From contig CACYDL010000037.1 of assembly GCA_902773195.1 (NCBI GenBank), positions 1-21,346 on the forward strand: a stretch of 21,346 nucleotides of DNA, in the 5' to 3' direction. Made by a program: the position numbers and the translations under genes. Under the pieces are notes generated by a model. It saw only the letters and a program-made list of their open reading frames with translations. It was not told the DNA's origin and made no database searches. Shown piece after piece: positions 8,375 to 15,820 of the stretch. Source of the DNA: an uncultured Lachnospiraceae bacterium (GTDB lineage Bacteria > Bacillota_A > Clostridia > Lachnospirales > Lachnospiraceae). Positions within the stretch are counted from its first letter, which is position 1; each line of letters starts with the position of its first letter.

Positions 8375-8428
8375 GGTTTTACCTCGTCATTTTCCTCTGC
8401 CCCGGGCAGGCGTCCGTTTCCATGTGTC

Positions 8429-9676
8429 TCATTCTTCCTCCGGCGCCTCCATCCGGAGGATGTCCTGCTCCTCGGGAGTCTCGCTCAGCTTCAGGTGCAG
8501 TGTCTGCTTCGGGTGCGGCGCCGCCTCCATCGGGGCGCCCGTCTCGTCGAAGATGCCGAGTACTTCCGCCCGGAGATCCCTTCCGTCGGGCTTCATGATC
8601 TCGATCACGTCCCCCCTGCGGAATTTGTTCTTCTGCGTGATCACCGCCCTGCCCTCTCCGTCGAAGCCGGAGACGCAGCCGAGATATACGGCGTTCCTGA
8701 CGTAGGTGTTGCTGTCATAGATCTGGTCGTCCCGGCCGGGCCGGCCGTAGAAGAATCCCGTCGTAAACCGGCGGTAGGTGCAGTCTGAGATCATCCTCCG
8801 GTAGTCGTCGAGCCTGGCCTCGTAGAGAGCGGGATCCCGCCCGTAGTCGTCCATGGCCAGCCGGTAGGTTCTGGCACAGGTGGCGACGTACAGCGCGGTC
8901 TTCATGCGGCCCTCGATCTTGAAGCTGTCGATGCCGGCCGCGTAGAGGTCCGGCAGATGATCGACCATCATCAGATCCCGGGAATTGAAGATGTAGCTGC
9001 CCCGCTCGTTCTCCTCCACAGGCATGTACTCCCCGGGTCTCGTCTCCTCGACGACGGCGTAGCGCCAGCGGCAGGGATGGGTGCAGGCTCCCCGGTTGGC
9101 GTCCCTCCCGGCCAGATAACTGCTGAGGAGGCAGCGCCCCGAGTAGGAGATGCACATCGCCCCGTGGACGAAGGTCTCAAGCTCCAGATCCTCCGGGATG
9201 TTCCTTCGTATCTCGCCGATCTCGGCGAGAGACAGCTCCCGCGCCAGGACGATCCGTTTCGCGCCGAGCCCGTACCAGAACAGGCAGGATTCGTAGTTGG
9301 TGGTATTGGCCTGGGTGCTGATGTGGATTTCCAGCTCCGGGGCGTATCTTCCCGCGACGGCAAACAGACCGGGATCCGAGATGAGGACGGCGTCCGCCCC
9401 CATGGAAGCGATCTCCGCGAAATAGCGCCCGGCGTCCCTGAGATCGCCGTTGTGTGCAAAGATGTTGGCCGTCACGTAAACCTTTACGCCGCGTTCGTGG
9501 GCATAGCGGATCCCCTCCCGCATCTCGTCCGGGGAGAAATTGACGGCCTTCGCCCGCAGGCCGTAGGCGCCGCCTCCGATGTAGACCGCGTCGGCTCCGT
9601 AGCGGACCGCGGTTTTCAGGACCGGAAGCGATCCCGCCGGTATCAGTAATTCCGGTTTTTTCCTTGTCTTTTCCAT
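8429..9676 (-). CDS. yrrO: U32 family protein, probable tRNA U34 5-hydroxylation enzyme (YrrO/TrhP type)
   Basis: Family U32 members were first named peptidases; Bacillus YrrN/YrrO (TrhP1/TrhP2) and E. coli TrhP are needed to make 5-hydroxyuridine at tRNA wobble position 34, using prephenate-derived chemistry and an iron-sulfur cluster. The 415-residue length matches YrrO. The U32 signature is present (ETFVHGAMCISYSGRC, residues 167-182). Cysteines 175, 182, 198 and 202 (GACTHPC) are likely cluster ligands. The N-terminal half reads as a TIM barrel (LLIPAG, GADAVYIGG, VKVYVTANI). Its start is one base after the trmR stop, so the two are co-translated; TrmR methylates exactly the product of this enzyme. 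Only one U32 gene is present here, where Bacillus has two. Collagenase-like activity is an unlikely alternative. Confidence 0.9.
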   Translation of the reverse strand: MEKTRKKPELLIPAGSLPVLKTAVRYGADAVYIGGGAYGLRAKAVNFSPDEMREGIRYAHERGVKVYVTANIFAHNGDLRDAGRYFAEIASMGADAVLISDPGLFAVAGRYAPELEIHISTQANTTNYESCLFWYGLGAKRIVLARELSLAEIGEIRRNIPEDLELETFVHGAMCISYSGRCLLSSYLAGRDANRGACTHPCRWRYAVVEETRPGEYMPVEENERGSYIFNSRDLMMVDHLPDLYAAGIDSFKIEGRMKTALYVATCARTYRLAMDDYGRDPALYEARLDDYRRMISDCTYRRFTTGFFYGRPGRDDQIYDSNTYVRNAVYLGCVSGFDGEGRAVITQKNKFRRGDVIEIMKPDGRDLRAEVLGIFDETGAPMEAAPHPKQTLHLKLSETPEEQDILRMEAPEEE

Positions 9677-9677
9677 C

Positions 9678-10313
9678 TCATTTTCTCACTGTGACCGCGA
9701 GTCCGTCTCCGACGGGCAGAATCGTCGTGACGAAGTCCCCGTCGGAGGATACCGCCCGGAGATACTCCCTCATCCTGGCGTGTATCGTCCGCTCCCGCCG
9801 CTCCACCGCGAATCTCGATTCCAGAAGATCGCCGTCCTGAAGAACATTGTCGGCCGCCAGTACGCCGCCCTTCGCCAGAAGACGGCGAAGCTCCGGCCAG
9901 AACAGGGCGTACTGTCCCTTGGCGGCGTCCATGAAAATGAAGTCCCAGGTGCCCTGCAGGCGGGGAAGAATCTCCGCGGCGTCCCCTCGGAGGAACGTCA
10001 CCCTGTCCCCGACGCCGGACCGCCGGAAGGTCTCCTCGGCGGCCCCGAACCGCGGGGCGTAGTTCTCGACGGTCGTCACGGCCGCCTCGCTGTAAGTACA
10101 GAAAAAAACGGCAGAAAAGCCGATGGCGGTCCCGATCTCCAGAACCGTCTCCGGCTTCGCCAGTTCCAGCAGGAAACGAAGCGCGCTCTGGGTTCCCCTC
10201 CTGATGACGGGGACGCCTTCCGACACGCACTTTTCCTCAAGATTTTCAAGAAATTCCGTATTTCCCGGGTAAAAGGTGTCCAGAAACACCGCGAGTCTCT
10301 CCGCGTCCGTCAT
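9678..10313 (-). CDS. trmR: tRNA 5-hydroxyuridine O-methyltransferase (TrmR/YrrM)
   Basis: SAM-dependent, metal-assisted O-methyltransferase converting 5-hydroxyuridine to 5-methoxyuridine at wobble position 34 in the Bacillus homologue. Start ATG 10313 gives 211 residues: GGAGG lies seven bases upstream and the ATG overlaps the stop of the MltG-like gene as ATGA. The frame is open further upstream but that part is a shadow of the preceding gene. The SAM motif LEIGTAIGFSA spans about residues 58-68. The metal-binding residues are visible as Asp129 (FMDAAKGQY) and Asp155-Asn156 (AADNVL), in line with catechol-type methyltransferases. Gene order MltG-like, trmR, U32 reproduces Bacillus yrrL-yrrM-yrrN/O, which supports this function over a generic catechol or caffeoyl-CoA methyltransferase. 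Confidence 0.9.
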   Translation of the reverse strand: MTDAERLAVFLDTFYPGNTEFLENLEEKCVSEGVPVIRRGTQSALRFLLELAKPETVLEIGTAIGFSAVFFCTYSEAAVTTVENYAPRFGAAEETFRRSGVGDRVTFLRGDAAEILPRLQGTWDFIFMDAAKGQYALFWPELRRLLAKGGVLAADNVLQDGDLLESRFAVERRERTIHARMREYLRAVSSDGDFVTTILPVGDGLAVTVRK

Positions 10314-10693
10314 CCGGTTTCCTCCCCGGACAGAACCGCGAGAATCTCCGTCGGAGACATGGACGTGTTGAGGGCGGCGCTTCCGGGCCTGATCTTTCCG
10401 TGGAAGGGGGAGATTCTCTCCTCCAGGACAAAGACGACCCTGTCCCGTATCACCCCGGCCTCCTTCAGAATGCCGGCGATCTCCCACAGTTCCGCTTCGT
10501 CGGGAATGACGACCGTGACGTCGCGGCCGGGAGGCTCCTCCGCGGCGGCCTCACTGAAAATGGAATAGCCGTAGATATAGGCCAGCCGCCCGGCAAATAC
10601 CAGCAGCACCACGGCCAGCACCGTCAGAAGAAGCCGGACAAGCGCCCTCGCTCCGGAAGAATTCCTCTGATTTCGTCGGTCACTGCTGCTCAT
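10310..10693 (-). CDS. Short MltG/YceG-like membrane protein lacking the catalytic domain
   Basis: About 127 residues from ATG 10693 (GAGGG eight bases upstream); an in-frame TTG at 10708 overlapping the previous stop is less likely. It has a basic, serine-rich cytoplasmic start, one membrane helix (VRLLLTVLAVVLLVFAGRLAYIYG) and an outside segment of about 80 residues resembling the LysM-like N-terminal domain of endolytic transglycosylase MltG (VTVVIPDEAELWEIAGILKEAGVI, ending in TEILAVLSGEE). Full MltG is ~340 residues and its catalytic glutamate lies in a C-terminal domain absent here. The gene ends cleanly by ATGA overlap with trmR, so this looks like a stable short form rather than decay. 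It occupies the place of yrrL (mltG) upstream of yrrM. A structural or regulatory role at the cell wall is possible; hydrolase activity is not expected. Confidence 0.75.
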   Translation of the reverse strand: MSSSDRRNQRNSSGARALVRLLLTVLAVVLLVFAGRLAYIYGYSIFSEAAAEEPPGRDVTVVIPDEAELWEIAGILKEAGVIRDRVVFVLEERISPFHGKIRPGSAALNTSMSPTEILAVLSGEETG

Positions 10694-10704
10694 CGCGTAA
10701 ACCC

Positions 10705-11049
10705 TCAAAATTCCGGGACCCAGAGAGCCACCTCCCTGGTGACGTCCGTGACGATATTCTGGAGGCTGCGCATCACCGCCTCCTCCGCTTCCAGAAAGGC
10801 TTCGGCCTCCGGTATCCGCTCCAGCTCCTCGAACTGTCTCTCCAGACGTTCCGAGTGCTCGGTGTAGATTTCCTCATTGTCGATGCTGTCCAGCTCGATC
10901 TTCCGCCTTCGCAGGTCCATGATCCGGTCGAATACGGCGGGGGATGTCTCCAGAAGCTCCTGGCCGCGTCTCCGGTACTCGCTGTAATCGCGGCTTTCCC
11001 GGATCGATTCGATCAGCCTGCCGGTACAGTCTCTGATATTTTTCTCCAT
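10705..11049 (-). CDS. YlbF family protein
   Basis: Small, charged, almost wholly helical protein of the YlbF/YmcA (Com_YlbF) family. In Bacillus, YlbF, YmcA and YaaT form a complex that directs RNase Y and affects competence and biofilm formation. Start taken as ATG 11049 (114 residues) with GAGG six bases upstream; an in-frame GTG at 11061 would add four residues. The helical pairs with SPAVFDRIMDLRRRKIELD and LERIPEAEAFLEAEEAVMRSL match the family pattern of two long helices with a hinge. It lies 12 bases after rnjA, so it is coupled to an RNA-decay enzyme. Whether it is a Y-complex subunit or a stand-alone paralogue cannot be told from sequence. Confidence 0.8.
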   Translation of the reverse strand: MEKNIRDCTGRLIESIRESRDYSEYRRRGQELLETSPAVFDRIMDLRRRKIELDSIDNEEIYTEHSERLERQFEELERIPEAEAFLEAEEAVMRSLQNIVTDVTREVALWVPEF

Positions 11050-11061
11050 CCGCTTCCTCAC

Positions 11062-12735
11062 TCAGACAGAAGTTTCCATGATAATCGGAAGAATCATGGG
11101 ACGTCGCTGCGTTCTCTTCCAGACGAAATCGCTGAGCTCGTCCTTCACCTCGGACTTGATGGTCGTCCAGTCCCTGACGCCCCGCTCCAGGCATCCCTCG
11201 ACGGCGTCGGCCGCCACCTGGTTCGCCTCCTCGAGGAGATCCTCGGACTCGCGGACGTAGACAAAACCTCTGGATACGATATCCGGTCCGGCCAGGAGCT
11301 GTCCTCCGCTCCTGTCGAGGGTCATGACGACGATGATGATTCCGTCCTCGGCCAGGCGCTGACGGTCCCGTATGACGATATTCCCGACGTCGCCGACGCC
11401 GAGGCCGTCCACCAGGATGCCTCCGGTCTGGACCTTCCCGATGATCCGGGCGGAATCCTCACCCAGCTCCAGCACGTCGCCCGTGTGGAGAACCCAGATA
11501 TTCTCCTTCGGAATCCCGATCGACTCCGCCACCTGGGCCTGGGCCGCGAGGTGTCTTCTCTCGCCGTGCACGGGGATCGCGTACTTCGGCCTGACCAGGG
11601 AGTAGATCAGCTTGATCTCCTCCTGACATGCGTGTCCCGAGACGTGCGTGTCCTGGAAAATCACCTCGGCCCCCAGCTCGGACAGCTCGTTGATCACATT
11701 TGACACCGCCTTCTCATTTCCGGGAATCGGATGGGAGGAGAAGACGATCGCGTCGCCCGGCATGATCTTGACCTTTTTGTGGATGTTGGCCGCCATTCTC
11801 GAGAGAGCCGCCATGGACTCTCCCTGGCTCCCCGTGGTGACAAGGACCACCTTGTCCTGGGGATAATGGTACAGGCTGTCCATCTCGATCAGCGTGTTTT
11901 CCGGGTCGTCGATATAGCCGAGCTCCACCGCCGTGCCGATGACGTTGACCATGGAGCGGCCCTCAAGACAGACCATTCTTCCGTATTTCGCGGCGGTATT
12001 GATGATCTGCTGCACGCGGTCCACATTGGACGCGAACGTGGCGATGATCAGTCTCTGGTTCGTGTGCTCCGAGAAGATCCTCTCGAAAGCGGCTCCCACC
12101 GTCTTCTCGGACATGGTAAAGCCGGGGCGCTCCGCGTTCGTGCTGTCGCACATGAGGGCGAGCACGCCTTTCCTTCCGATCTCGGCAAACCGCTGGAGAT
12201 CGATGGCGTCGCCGAAGACCGGCGTGTAGTCCACCTTGAAGTCCCCCGTATGGATGATCGTGCCCGCCGGGGAATACAGGGCCAGCGCCGCGGCGTCCTG
12301 AATGCTGTGATTTGTCTTGATGAACTCAATCCGGAAATCCCCGAGATTGATCGACTGGCCGAATTTCACGATCTTTCTCTTGACGGAATTCAGCAGGTCG
12401 TGCTCCTCCAGCTTCTTTTCGATCAGCGACATCGTCAGACGGGTCGTGTAGATCGGCACATTCAGCTTCTTGAAGACGTAGGGGATCGCGCCGATGTGGT
12501 CCTCATGGCCGTGGGTGATGACAAAGCCCTTTACCTTGCTGTAATTCTCCACCAGATAGGTCACGTCCGGTATCACGAAGTCTATGCCGAGCATATCGTC
12601 TTCAGGGAACGCAAGACCGCAGTCGACGACCACGATGCTGTCCCCGTACTCAAACGCCGTGATATTCATTCCGATCTGCTCAAGTCCTCCGAGCGGAATG
12701 ATCCTCAGGTGTTCGTTGTTCAATTGCTTCTTCAA
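11062..12735 (-). CDS. rnjA: Ribonuclease J
   Basis: Beta-CASP metallo-beta-lactamase with 5'-to-3' exonuclease and endonuclease activity on RNA, central to mRNA turnover and rRNA maturation in Firmicutes. 557 residues, close to Bacillus RNase J1 (555). The zinc motif HGHEDH is at residues 75-80; ALMCDSTNAERPG, VTTGSQGE, FSSHPIPGNE and PVHGERRH are the other conserved blocks. The start is TTG at 12735, with AAAGGAG seven bases upstream; no ATG fits. It follows the DUF1292 gene by 94 bases that contain short GC-rich arms (CCGGGG, CATCCCGG) but no T-run, so transcription from ireB may read through. A YlbF-family gene follows 12 bases downstream. Confidence 0.97.
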   Translation of the reverse strand: MKKQLNNEHLRIIPLGGLEQIGMNITAFEYGDSIVVVDCGLAFPEDDMLGIDFVIPDVTYLVENYSKVKGFVITHGHEDHIGAIPYVFKKLNVPIYTTRLTMSLIEKKLEEHDLLNSVKRKIVKFGQSINLGDFRIEFIKTNHSIQDAAALALYSPAGTIIHTGDFKVDYTPVFGDAIDLQRFAEIGRKGVLALMCDSTNAERPGFTMSEKTVGAAFERIFSEHTNQRLIIATFASNVDRVQQIINTAAKYGRMVCLEGRSMVNVIGTAVELGYIDDPENTLIEMDSLYHYPQDKVVLVTTGSQGESMAALSRMAANIHKKVKIMPGDAIVFSSHPIPGNEKAVSNVINELSELGAEVIFQDTHVSGHACQEEIKLIYSLVRPKYAIPVHGERRHLAAQAQVAESIGIPKENIWVLHTGDVLELGEDSARIIGKVQTGGILVDGLGVGDVGNIVIRDRQRLAEDGIIIVVMTLDRSGGQLLAGPDIVSRGFVYVRESEDLLEEANQVAADAVEGCLERGVRDWTTIKSEVKDELSDFVWKRTQRRPMILPIIMETSV

Positions 12736-12829
12736 AAAATATCTCCTTTCATGCCAACAGACCGTTCCGGGATGTCCCCTGACGGAGGCGCCCCGGTCCA
12801 GTCTCTGAGTGCTTATCCGAATGCTTCCG

Positions 12830-13087
12830 TCACATCCGGATATCCGTATCGTCCATCATCTCCTCGAAAACCTTCAGCAGGGCCTCAAGCTCGCCGCCGT
12901 CTTCCACCGGCACGTACCTTGCCTCCTCATCGGTTTCCTCGGATACATCTTTTAAAATGAGGGCATTCGCGTCGCCTTCCGCCGCGTCGGCGACAAGAAG
13001 GTAGTCCGTTCCGTTCACACGCGCCTGCTCCTCAATAAAGAATTCTGTCTCACGGCCGTCGTCGGCCACGAATTTAAGAGTTTCCAT
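12830..13087 (-). CDS. DUF1292 family protein (YrzB-like)
   Basis: 85 residues, very acidic (METLKFVADDGRETEFF at the start, EEMMDDTD near the end). Matches DUF1292 proteins that follow yrzL (ireB) and yrrK (ruvX) in most Firmicutes. No enzymatic motif, membrane segment or cysteine is visible; the fold is probably small beta strands plus a C-terminal helix (ELEALLKVFEEMM). It lies six bases after the ruvX stop, which points to co-translation. Biochemical role is unknown. Confidence 0.9.
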   Translation of the reverse strand: METLKFVADDGRETEFFIEEQARVNGTDYLLVADAAEGDANALILKDVSEETDEEARYVPVEDGGELEALLKVFEEMMDDTDIRM

Positions 13088-13093
13088 CCTGAA

Positions 13094-13543
13094 TTACCGG
13101 TCCGCGTCCGCACCTCCCTCGTGCTGATTCAGGTAATCTCCGAGAATGACCGCTGCCGCGATCATGTCCACGTACTCACCGAAATCCTCTCTGCGGATCC
13201 CCTTGCTTTCCATTATTTCTTCCGCTTCTACCGTGGTAAGCCTTTCGTCCTGATAGTAGACCGGCAGTCCGGTCCGTCTCCTGAGGGCCGCGCCGAAGGC
13301 CTCCGTCTTCAGCGCCCGCTCCCCTTTTGTCCCGTCCATATTGAGGGGGAGCCCCAGGACGATGGCGGATACGCCCAGCTCCTCCGTCAGCGCCTCAATT
13401 CTCCGGAATGTTTTCCTGAGCCTGGATTCGTCCTCTCTCCGGATGATCTCCAGCTCGCGCACCGCGACTCCGGTGGGATCCGACACGGCGGCGCCGACGG
13501 TCTTTGATCCGTAGTCCAGTCCCAGAAGTCTGCCTCCGCTCAC
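13094..13543 (-). CDS. ruvX: RuvX/YqgF family RNase H-fold nuclease (16S rRNA 5' maturation / Holliday junction resolvase)
   Basis: Family members take part in 5'-end processing of pre-16S rRNA (E. coli YqgF) and have been proposed as Holliday junction resolvases. 149 residues. The RNase H-like acidic site is visible: LGLDYGSKTVGAAVSD near residues 7-22 (first Asp), LGLPLNMDG around 63-71, DERLTTVEAEE near 98-108 and DMIAAAVIL near the end. The start is GTG 13543, overlapping the ireB stop as GTGA, with GGGGAG a few bases upstream. The sandwich between ireB and DUF1292 is the standard Firmicute order. Confidence 0.95.
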   Translation of the reverse strand: MSGGRLLGLDYGSKTVGAAVSDPTGVAVRELEIIRREDESRLRKTFRRIEALTEELGVSAIVLGLPLNMDGTKGERALKTEAFGAALRRRTGLPVYYQDERLTTVEAEEIMESKGIRREDFGEYVDMIAAAVILGDYLNQHEGGADADR

Positions 13544-13812
13544 TGGTCTCCCCAGGATTTGTTCCTGATGTACTCCTTGAGCAGCTCCTCCACGAGCTCG
13601 TCGCGCTCCACCTTCATGATCATGCTGCGCGCGCCCTTGTAGTTCGTGATATAGGTCGGATCACCGGACATAATGTAGCCGACTATCTGGTTCACAGGAT
13701 TATAGCCTTTTTCAGCCATCGCGCTGTAGACCACGCTGATCACGTCCTTGACCCGGATCTCGGGCTCGGACTTGACGCTGAAATACTGTGTATTGCCAAG
13801 ATTATTTGCCAT
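13540..13812 (-). CDS. ireB: IreB family regulatory phosphoprotein (UPF0297, YrzL)
   Basis: In Enterococcus, IreB is phosphorylated on N-terminal threonines by the PASTA kinase IreK and lowers cephalosporin resistance. The 90-residue length and blocks KDVISVVYSAMAEKGYNPVNQIVGYIMSGDPTYI and RDELVEELLKEYI are diagnostic. Thr8 (GNTQYF) sits where the family has its phosphorylated threonine; no kinase gene is in the window. ATG 13812 has GGGAG upstream. It is the first gene of the tight run down to 7934 and is separated from mtaB by 81 bases with only a weak promoter candidate. Confidence 0.95.
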   Translation of the reverse strand: MANNLGNTQYFSVKSEPEIRVKDVISVVYSAMAEKGYNPVNQIVGYIMSGDPTYITNYKGARSMIMKVERDELVEELLKEYIRNKSWGDQ

Positions 13813-13857
13813 AATTCTCTCCCGTCCGCCCCGCGGAAAGCGCAGGCGGGTGTCAAA

Positions 13858-13886
13858 AATATGCCCTGTGTTTCGATACAGACCAA
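13858..13886 (-). promoter_or_regulatory. Candidate weak promoter upstream of ireB
   Basis: Minus strand: TTGGTC (13881-13886), 17-base spacer, CATATT (13858-13863). Three of six and four of six matches to consensus. The only promoter-like pair seen in the gap after mtaB; read-through from mtaB is an alternative. Confidence 0.33.
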
Positions 13887-13893
13887 TTTTATT

Positions 13894-15279
13894 TTACTCC
13901 GTATCGCCGACAGATTCAATCAGAATTTCTCGCCCCGCCAGGAGGCTTGCGTCCTCCGCGACGCTCTCCGGCGTGCAGGTCACGATTTTCCCCTCGAGAG
14001 ATTCCCCGGAGAGAACGACCGTCTCCACGGCCTCGCGGGTCTTCCCCCGCCATGTCCCCGGCGTGTCTCCCGGCTCCTCGATGAGCACCTCGACGCTCCG
14101 GCCGACAAAGCGCGCCGCGTATTCCCGGCGCAGCTTCTCCTCCAGGGCGATCAGGGCGGCGCTTCTCTCCTTTTTGACCGTCTCCGGCACCTGGCCGGCC
14201 ATGGACGCGGCCGCGGTTCCGGCCCGCCGCGAATACTTGAACACGTGGATCCTGGCGAAGCGGATCTCCTCCGCGAAGCGGAGCGTCGTCTCAAATTCCT
14301 CCCCGGTCTCGCCCGGGAAGCCGACGATGATGTCGGTGGTCAGCGCCGCGTCGGGATACCGCTCCCGGATCCGGGCGCAGATCTGCCGGTAATCCTCCGT
14401 ATTGTAGCGTCTCTTCATCCGCTCCAGCGTCCCGTCGCAGCCGCTCTGCAGGGACAGGTGGAACTGCGGACAGATCGCGGGGATGGCCGCCAGCTCTTCG
14501 ATGAATTCCCCGGTCATGATCCCGGGCTCCAGGGAGCCGAGCCTCACGCGGGAGATGCCGGGCACGGAAGCCGCCTCGCGGATCAGCCCGAGCAGGCGCC
14601 GGTTGGTCTCCGCCTCCGAGGCGGGCGGGGTGCGGCGGTTCTCTCCCGGATGGTCAAAATCAAGACCGTAGGAGCTGATGTGGATCCCGGTCAGAACGAT
14701 CTCGCGGAAGCCCGCTTCCGTGAGCCGCGCGCATTCCTTCGTCACGGCCTCCGGGCTCCGGCTCCGGACGCGTCCCCTCACGTAGGGAATCATGCAGTAG
14801 GAACAGAACTGGTTGCACCCGTCCTGGATCTTGATGAAGGCGCGGGTTCTCTCCGCCGTCTCCGAGATGCCCGATTCGTCGTAGACGGAAGCCCCGGCGA
14901 TGGGGGCGCCGCATGGTTCCGGGACGTCCTCCTTAAGCAGCGCCGCGTCAAGGAACGCCGCGATCCCGGATTTTGCGCTGTTTCCGATGACAAGATCGAC
15001 GCAGGGGTCCGCCAGGAGCTTCTCTTTCGCGTCCTCGGCGTAGCACCCCACCGCGGCCACGACCGCGCCGGGATTCATCTCCTTCGCCCGGTGGAGCATC
15101 TGGCGCGATTTGCGGTCGGCGATGCCCGTCACCGTGCAGGTGTTGACGATATAGACGTCGGCGCCGGGCTCAAAGGGCACGATGGTGTAGCCCGCCTCGC
15201 GCAGACGCTCGGCCATGGCTTCCGTCTCGTAGGCGTTGACTTTGCACCCCAGCGTGTGAAATGCTGCTTTTTTTGACAT
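13894..15279 (-). CDS. mtaB: tRNA (N6-threonylcarbamoyladenosine37-C2) methylthiotransferase MtaB
   Basis: Radical-SAM enzyme that adds a methylthio group to t6A37, giving ms2t6A, in tRNAs reading ANN codons. 461 residues from ATG 15279 (GGGGAG six bases upstream; a TTG at 15300 is rejected). The N-terminal cluster-binding cysteines are Cys12 (LGCKVN), Cys48 (NTCTVT) and Cys79 (VGCYAE); the radical-SAM cluster is Cys155, Cys159 and Cys162 (CNQFCSYC). A TRAM-like C terminus follows (VGRSVEVLIEE, then GKIVTCTPESV). LGCKVN and the short N-terminal domain fit MtaB better than MiaB or RimO. It is divergent from the HPr-like gene, about 100 bases apart. Confidence 0.95.
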   Translation of the reverse strand: MSKKAAFHTLGCKVNAYETEAMAERLREAGYTIVPFEPGADVYIVNTCTVTGIADRKSRQMLHRAKEMNPGAVVAAVGCYAEDAKEKLLADPCVDLVIGNSAKSGIAAFLDAALLKEDVPEPCGAPIAGASVYDESGISETAERTRAFIKIQDGCNQFCSYCMIPYVRGRVRSRSPEAVTKECARLTEAGFREIVLTGIHISSYGLDFDHPGENRRTPPASEAETNRRLLGLIREAASVPGISRVRLGSLEPGIMTGEFIEELAAIPAICPQFHLSLQSGCDGTLERMKRRYNTEDYRQICARIRERYPDAALTTDIIVGFPGETGEEFETTLRFAEEIRFARIHVFKYSRRAGTAAASMAGQVPETVKKERSAALIALEEKLRREYAARFVGRSVEVLIEEPGDTPGTWRGKTREAVETVVLSGESLEGKIVTCTPESVAEDASLLAGREILIESVGDTE

Positions 15280-15313
15280 GGGCGGCTCCCCTGCGGGCAA
15301 TGCGTGTTTCTTC

Positions 15314-15342
15314 TTGACTTGCTCCGCGATTCAGGCTATCAT
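15314..15342 (+). promoter_or_regulatory. Sigma-A promoter of the HPr-like gene
   Basis: -35 TTGACT (15314-15319), 17-base spacer, -10 TATCAT (15337-15342). The start of transcription would be near 15349, giving a leader of about 30 bases to the ATG at 15379. Confidence 0.82.
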
Positions 15343-15378
15343 ACAGACGAAAAGAAAAAGCGAAAGGAGAACAGATAT

Positions 15379-15615
15379 ATGAAAACCGTCAAGGTGTCTC
15401 TTAATTCGATAGACAAGGTTAAGACATTCATCAATGACATCAGCCGCTTCGAGTATGACTTCGATCTCGTCTCCGGCAGATACGTGATCGACGCGAAATC
15501 CATCATGGGCATCTTCAGCCTGGATCTCTCCAAGCCGATCGATCTCAATATCCACGCGGACGGCGATGATCTCGACGAGGTCATGAAGGCCGTCGAGCCC
15601 TACGTCGTCGAGTAA
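15379..15615 (+). CDS. HPr-like domain protein without the catalytic histidine
   Basis: 78 residues from ATG 15379, chosen because AAAGGAGA lies eight bases upstream and the predicted start of transcription falls downstream of the longer open frame's start. The fold pattern is that of PTS phosphocarrier HPr: the segment AKSIMGIFSLDL (residues 39-50) aligns with the regulatory-serine region of HPr (KSIMGVMSL), with Ser41 in the place of Ser46. The active loop is not conserved: where HPr has G-[IL]-H-A-R-P-A this protein reads SLNSIDKVKT, with no histidine. It therefore should not carry phosphate from enzyme I; a binding or regulatory role is an inference. It is a single-gene unit with its own promoter and terminator. 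Confidence 0.85.
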   Translation: MKTVKVSLNSIDKVKTFINDISRFEYDFDLVSGRYVIDAKSIMGIFSLDLSKPIDLNIHADGDDLDEVMKAVEPYVVE

Positions 15616-15646
15616 ACCGGCGGCACAAAGGTCAGAATTTTCTTTT

Positions 15647-15678
15647 AAGCAGGCCCGCAGCGCAGGCCTGCTTTTTTT
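15647..15678 (+). terminator. Intrinsic terminator of the HPr-like gene
   Basis: Nine-base stem AAGCAGGCC (15647-15655) / GGCCTGCTT (15665-15673), 9-base loop, then a run of T to 15678. No comparable T-run exists on the other strand, so it works for plus-strand transcription only. Confidence 0.93.
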
Positions 15679-15714
15679 ATGCTTTCCTCCACCCGGAGGC
15701 CGCGCGGCCGTCCG

Positions 15715-15786
15715 GCGCGGGAACGAGGCCGGAGCCGTCCCGCCGGGCCGGAGCGGGAACGAAACCTACGCCGTCCCGCCCGGGCC
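15715..15786. repeat. 36-bp direct repeat, two units, each with a hairpin
   Basis: Units 15715-15750 and 15751-15786. The shared blocks GCGGGAACGA (15717, 15753) and GCCGTCCCGCC (15734, 15770) are exactly 36 bases apart. Within each, GCGGGA pairs with TCCCGC about 15 bases later. It fills the spacer between the HPr-like terminator and the 3' end of thiI. Nothing else is seen in this spacer (15680-15820). Confidence 0.82.
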
Positions 15787-15820
15787 GGCTCCGGCTTCTC
15801 CCATCCGGAACGCGTCCCGG

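Noticed and set aside
13504..15276. 590-codon plus-strand open frame
   Set aside because: It crosses ireB, the intergenic gap and mtaB on the opposite strand; composition-driven shadow with no family resemblance.
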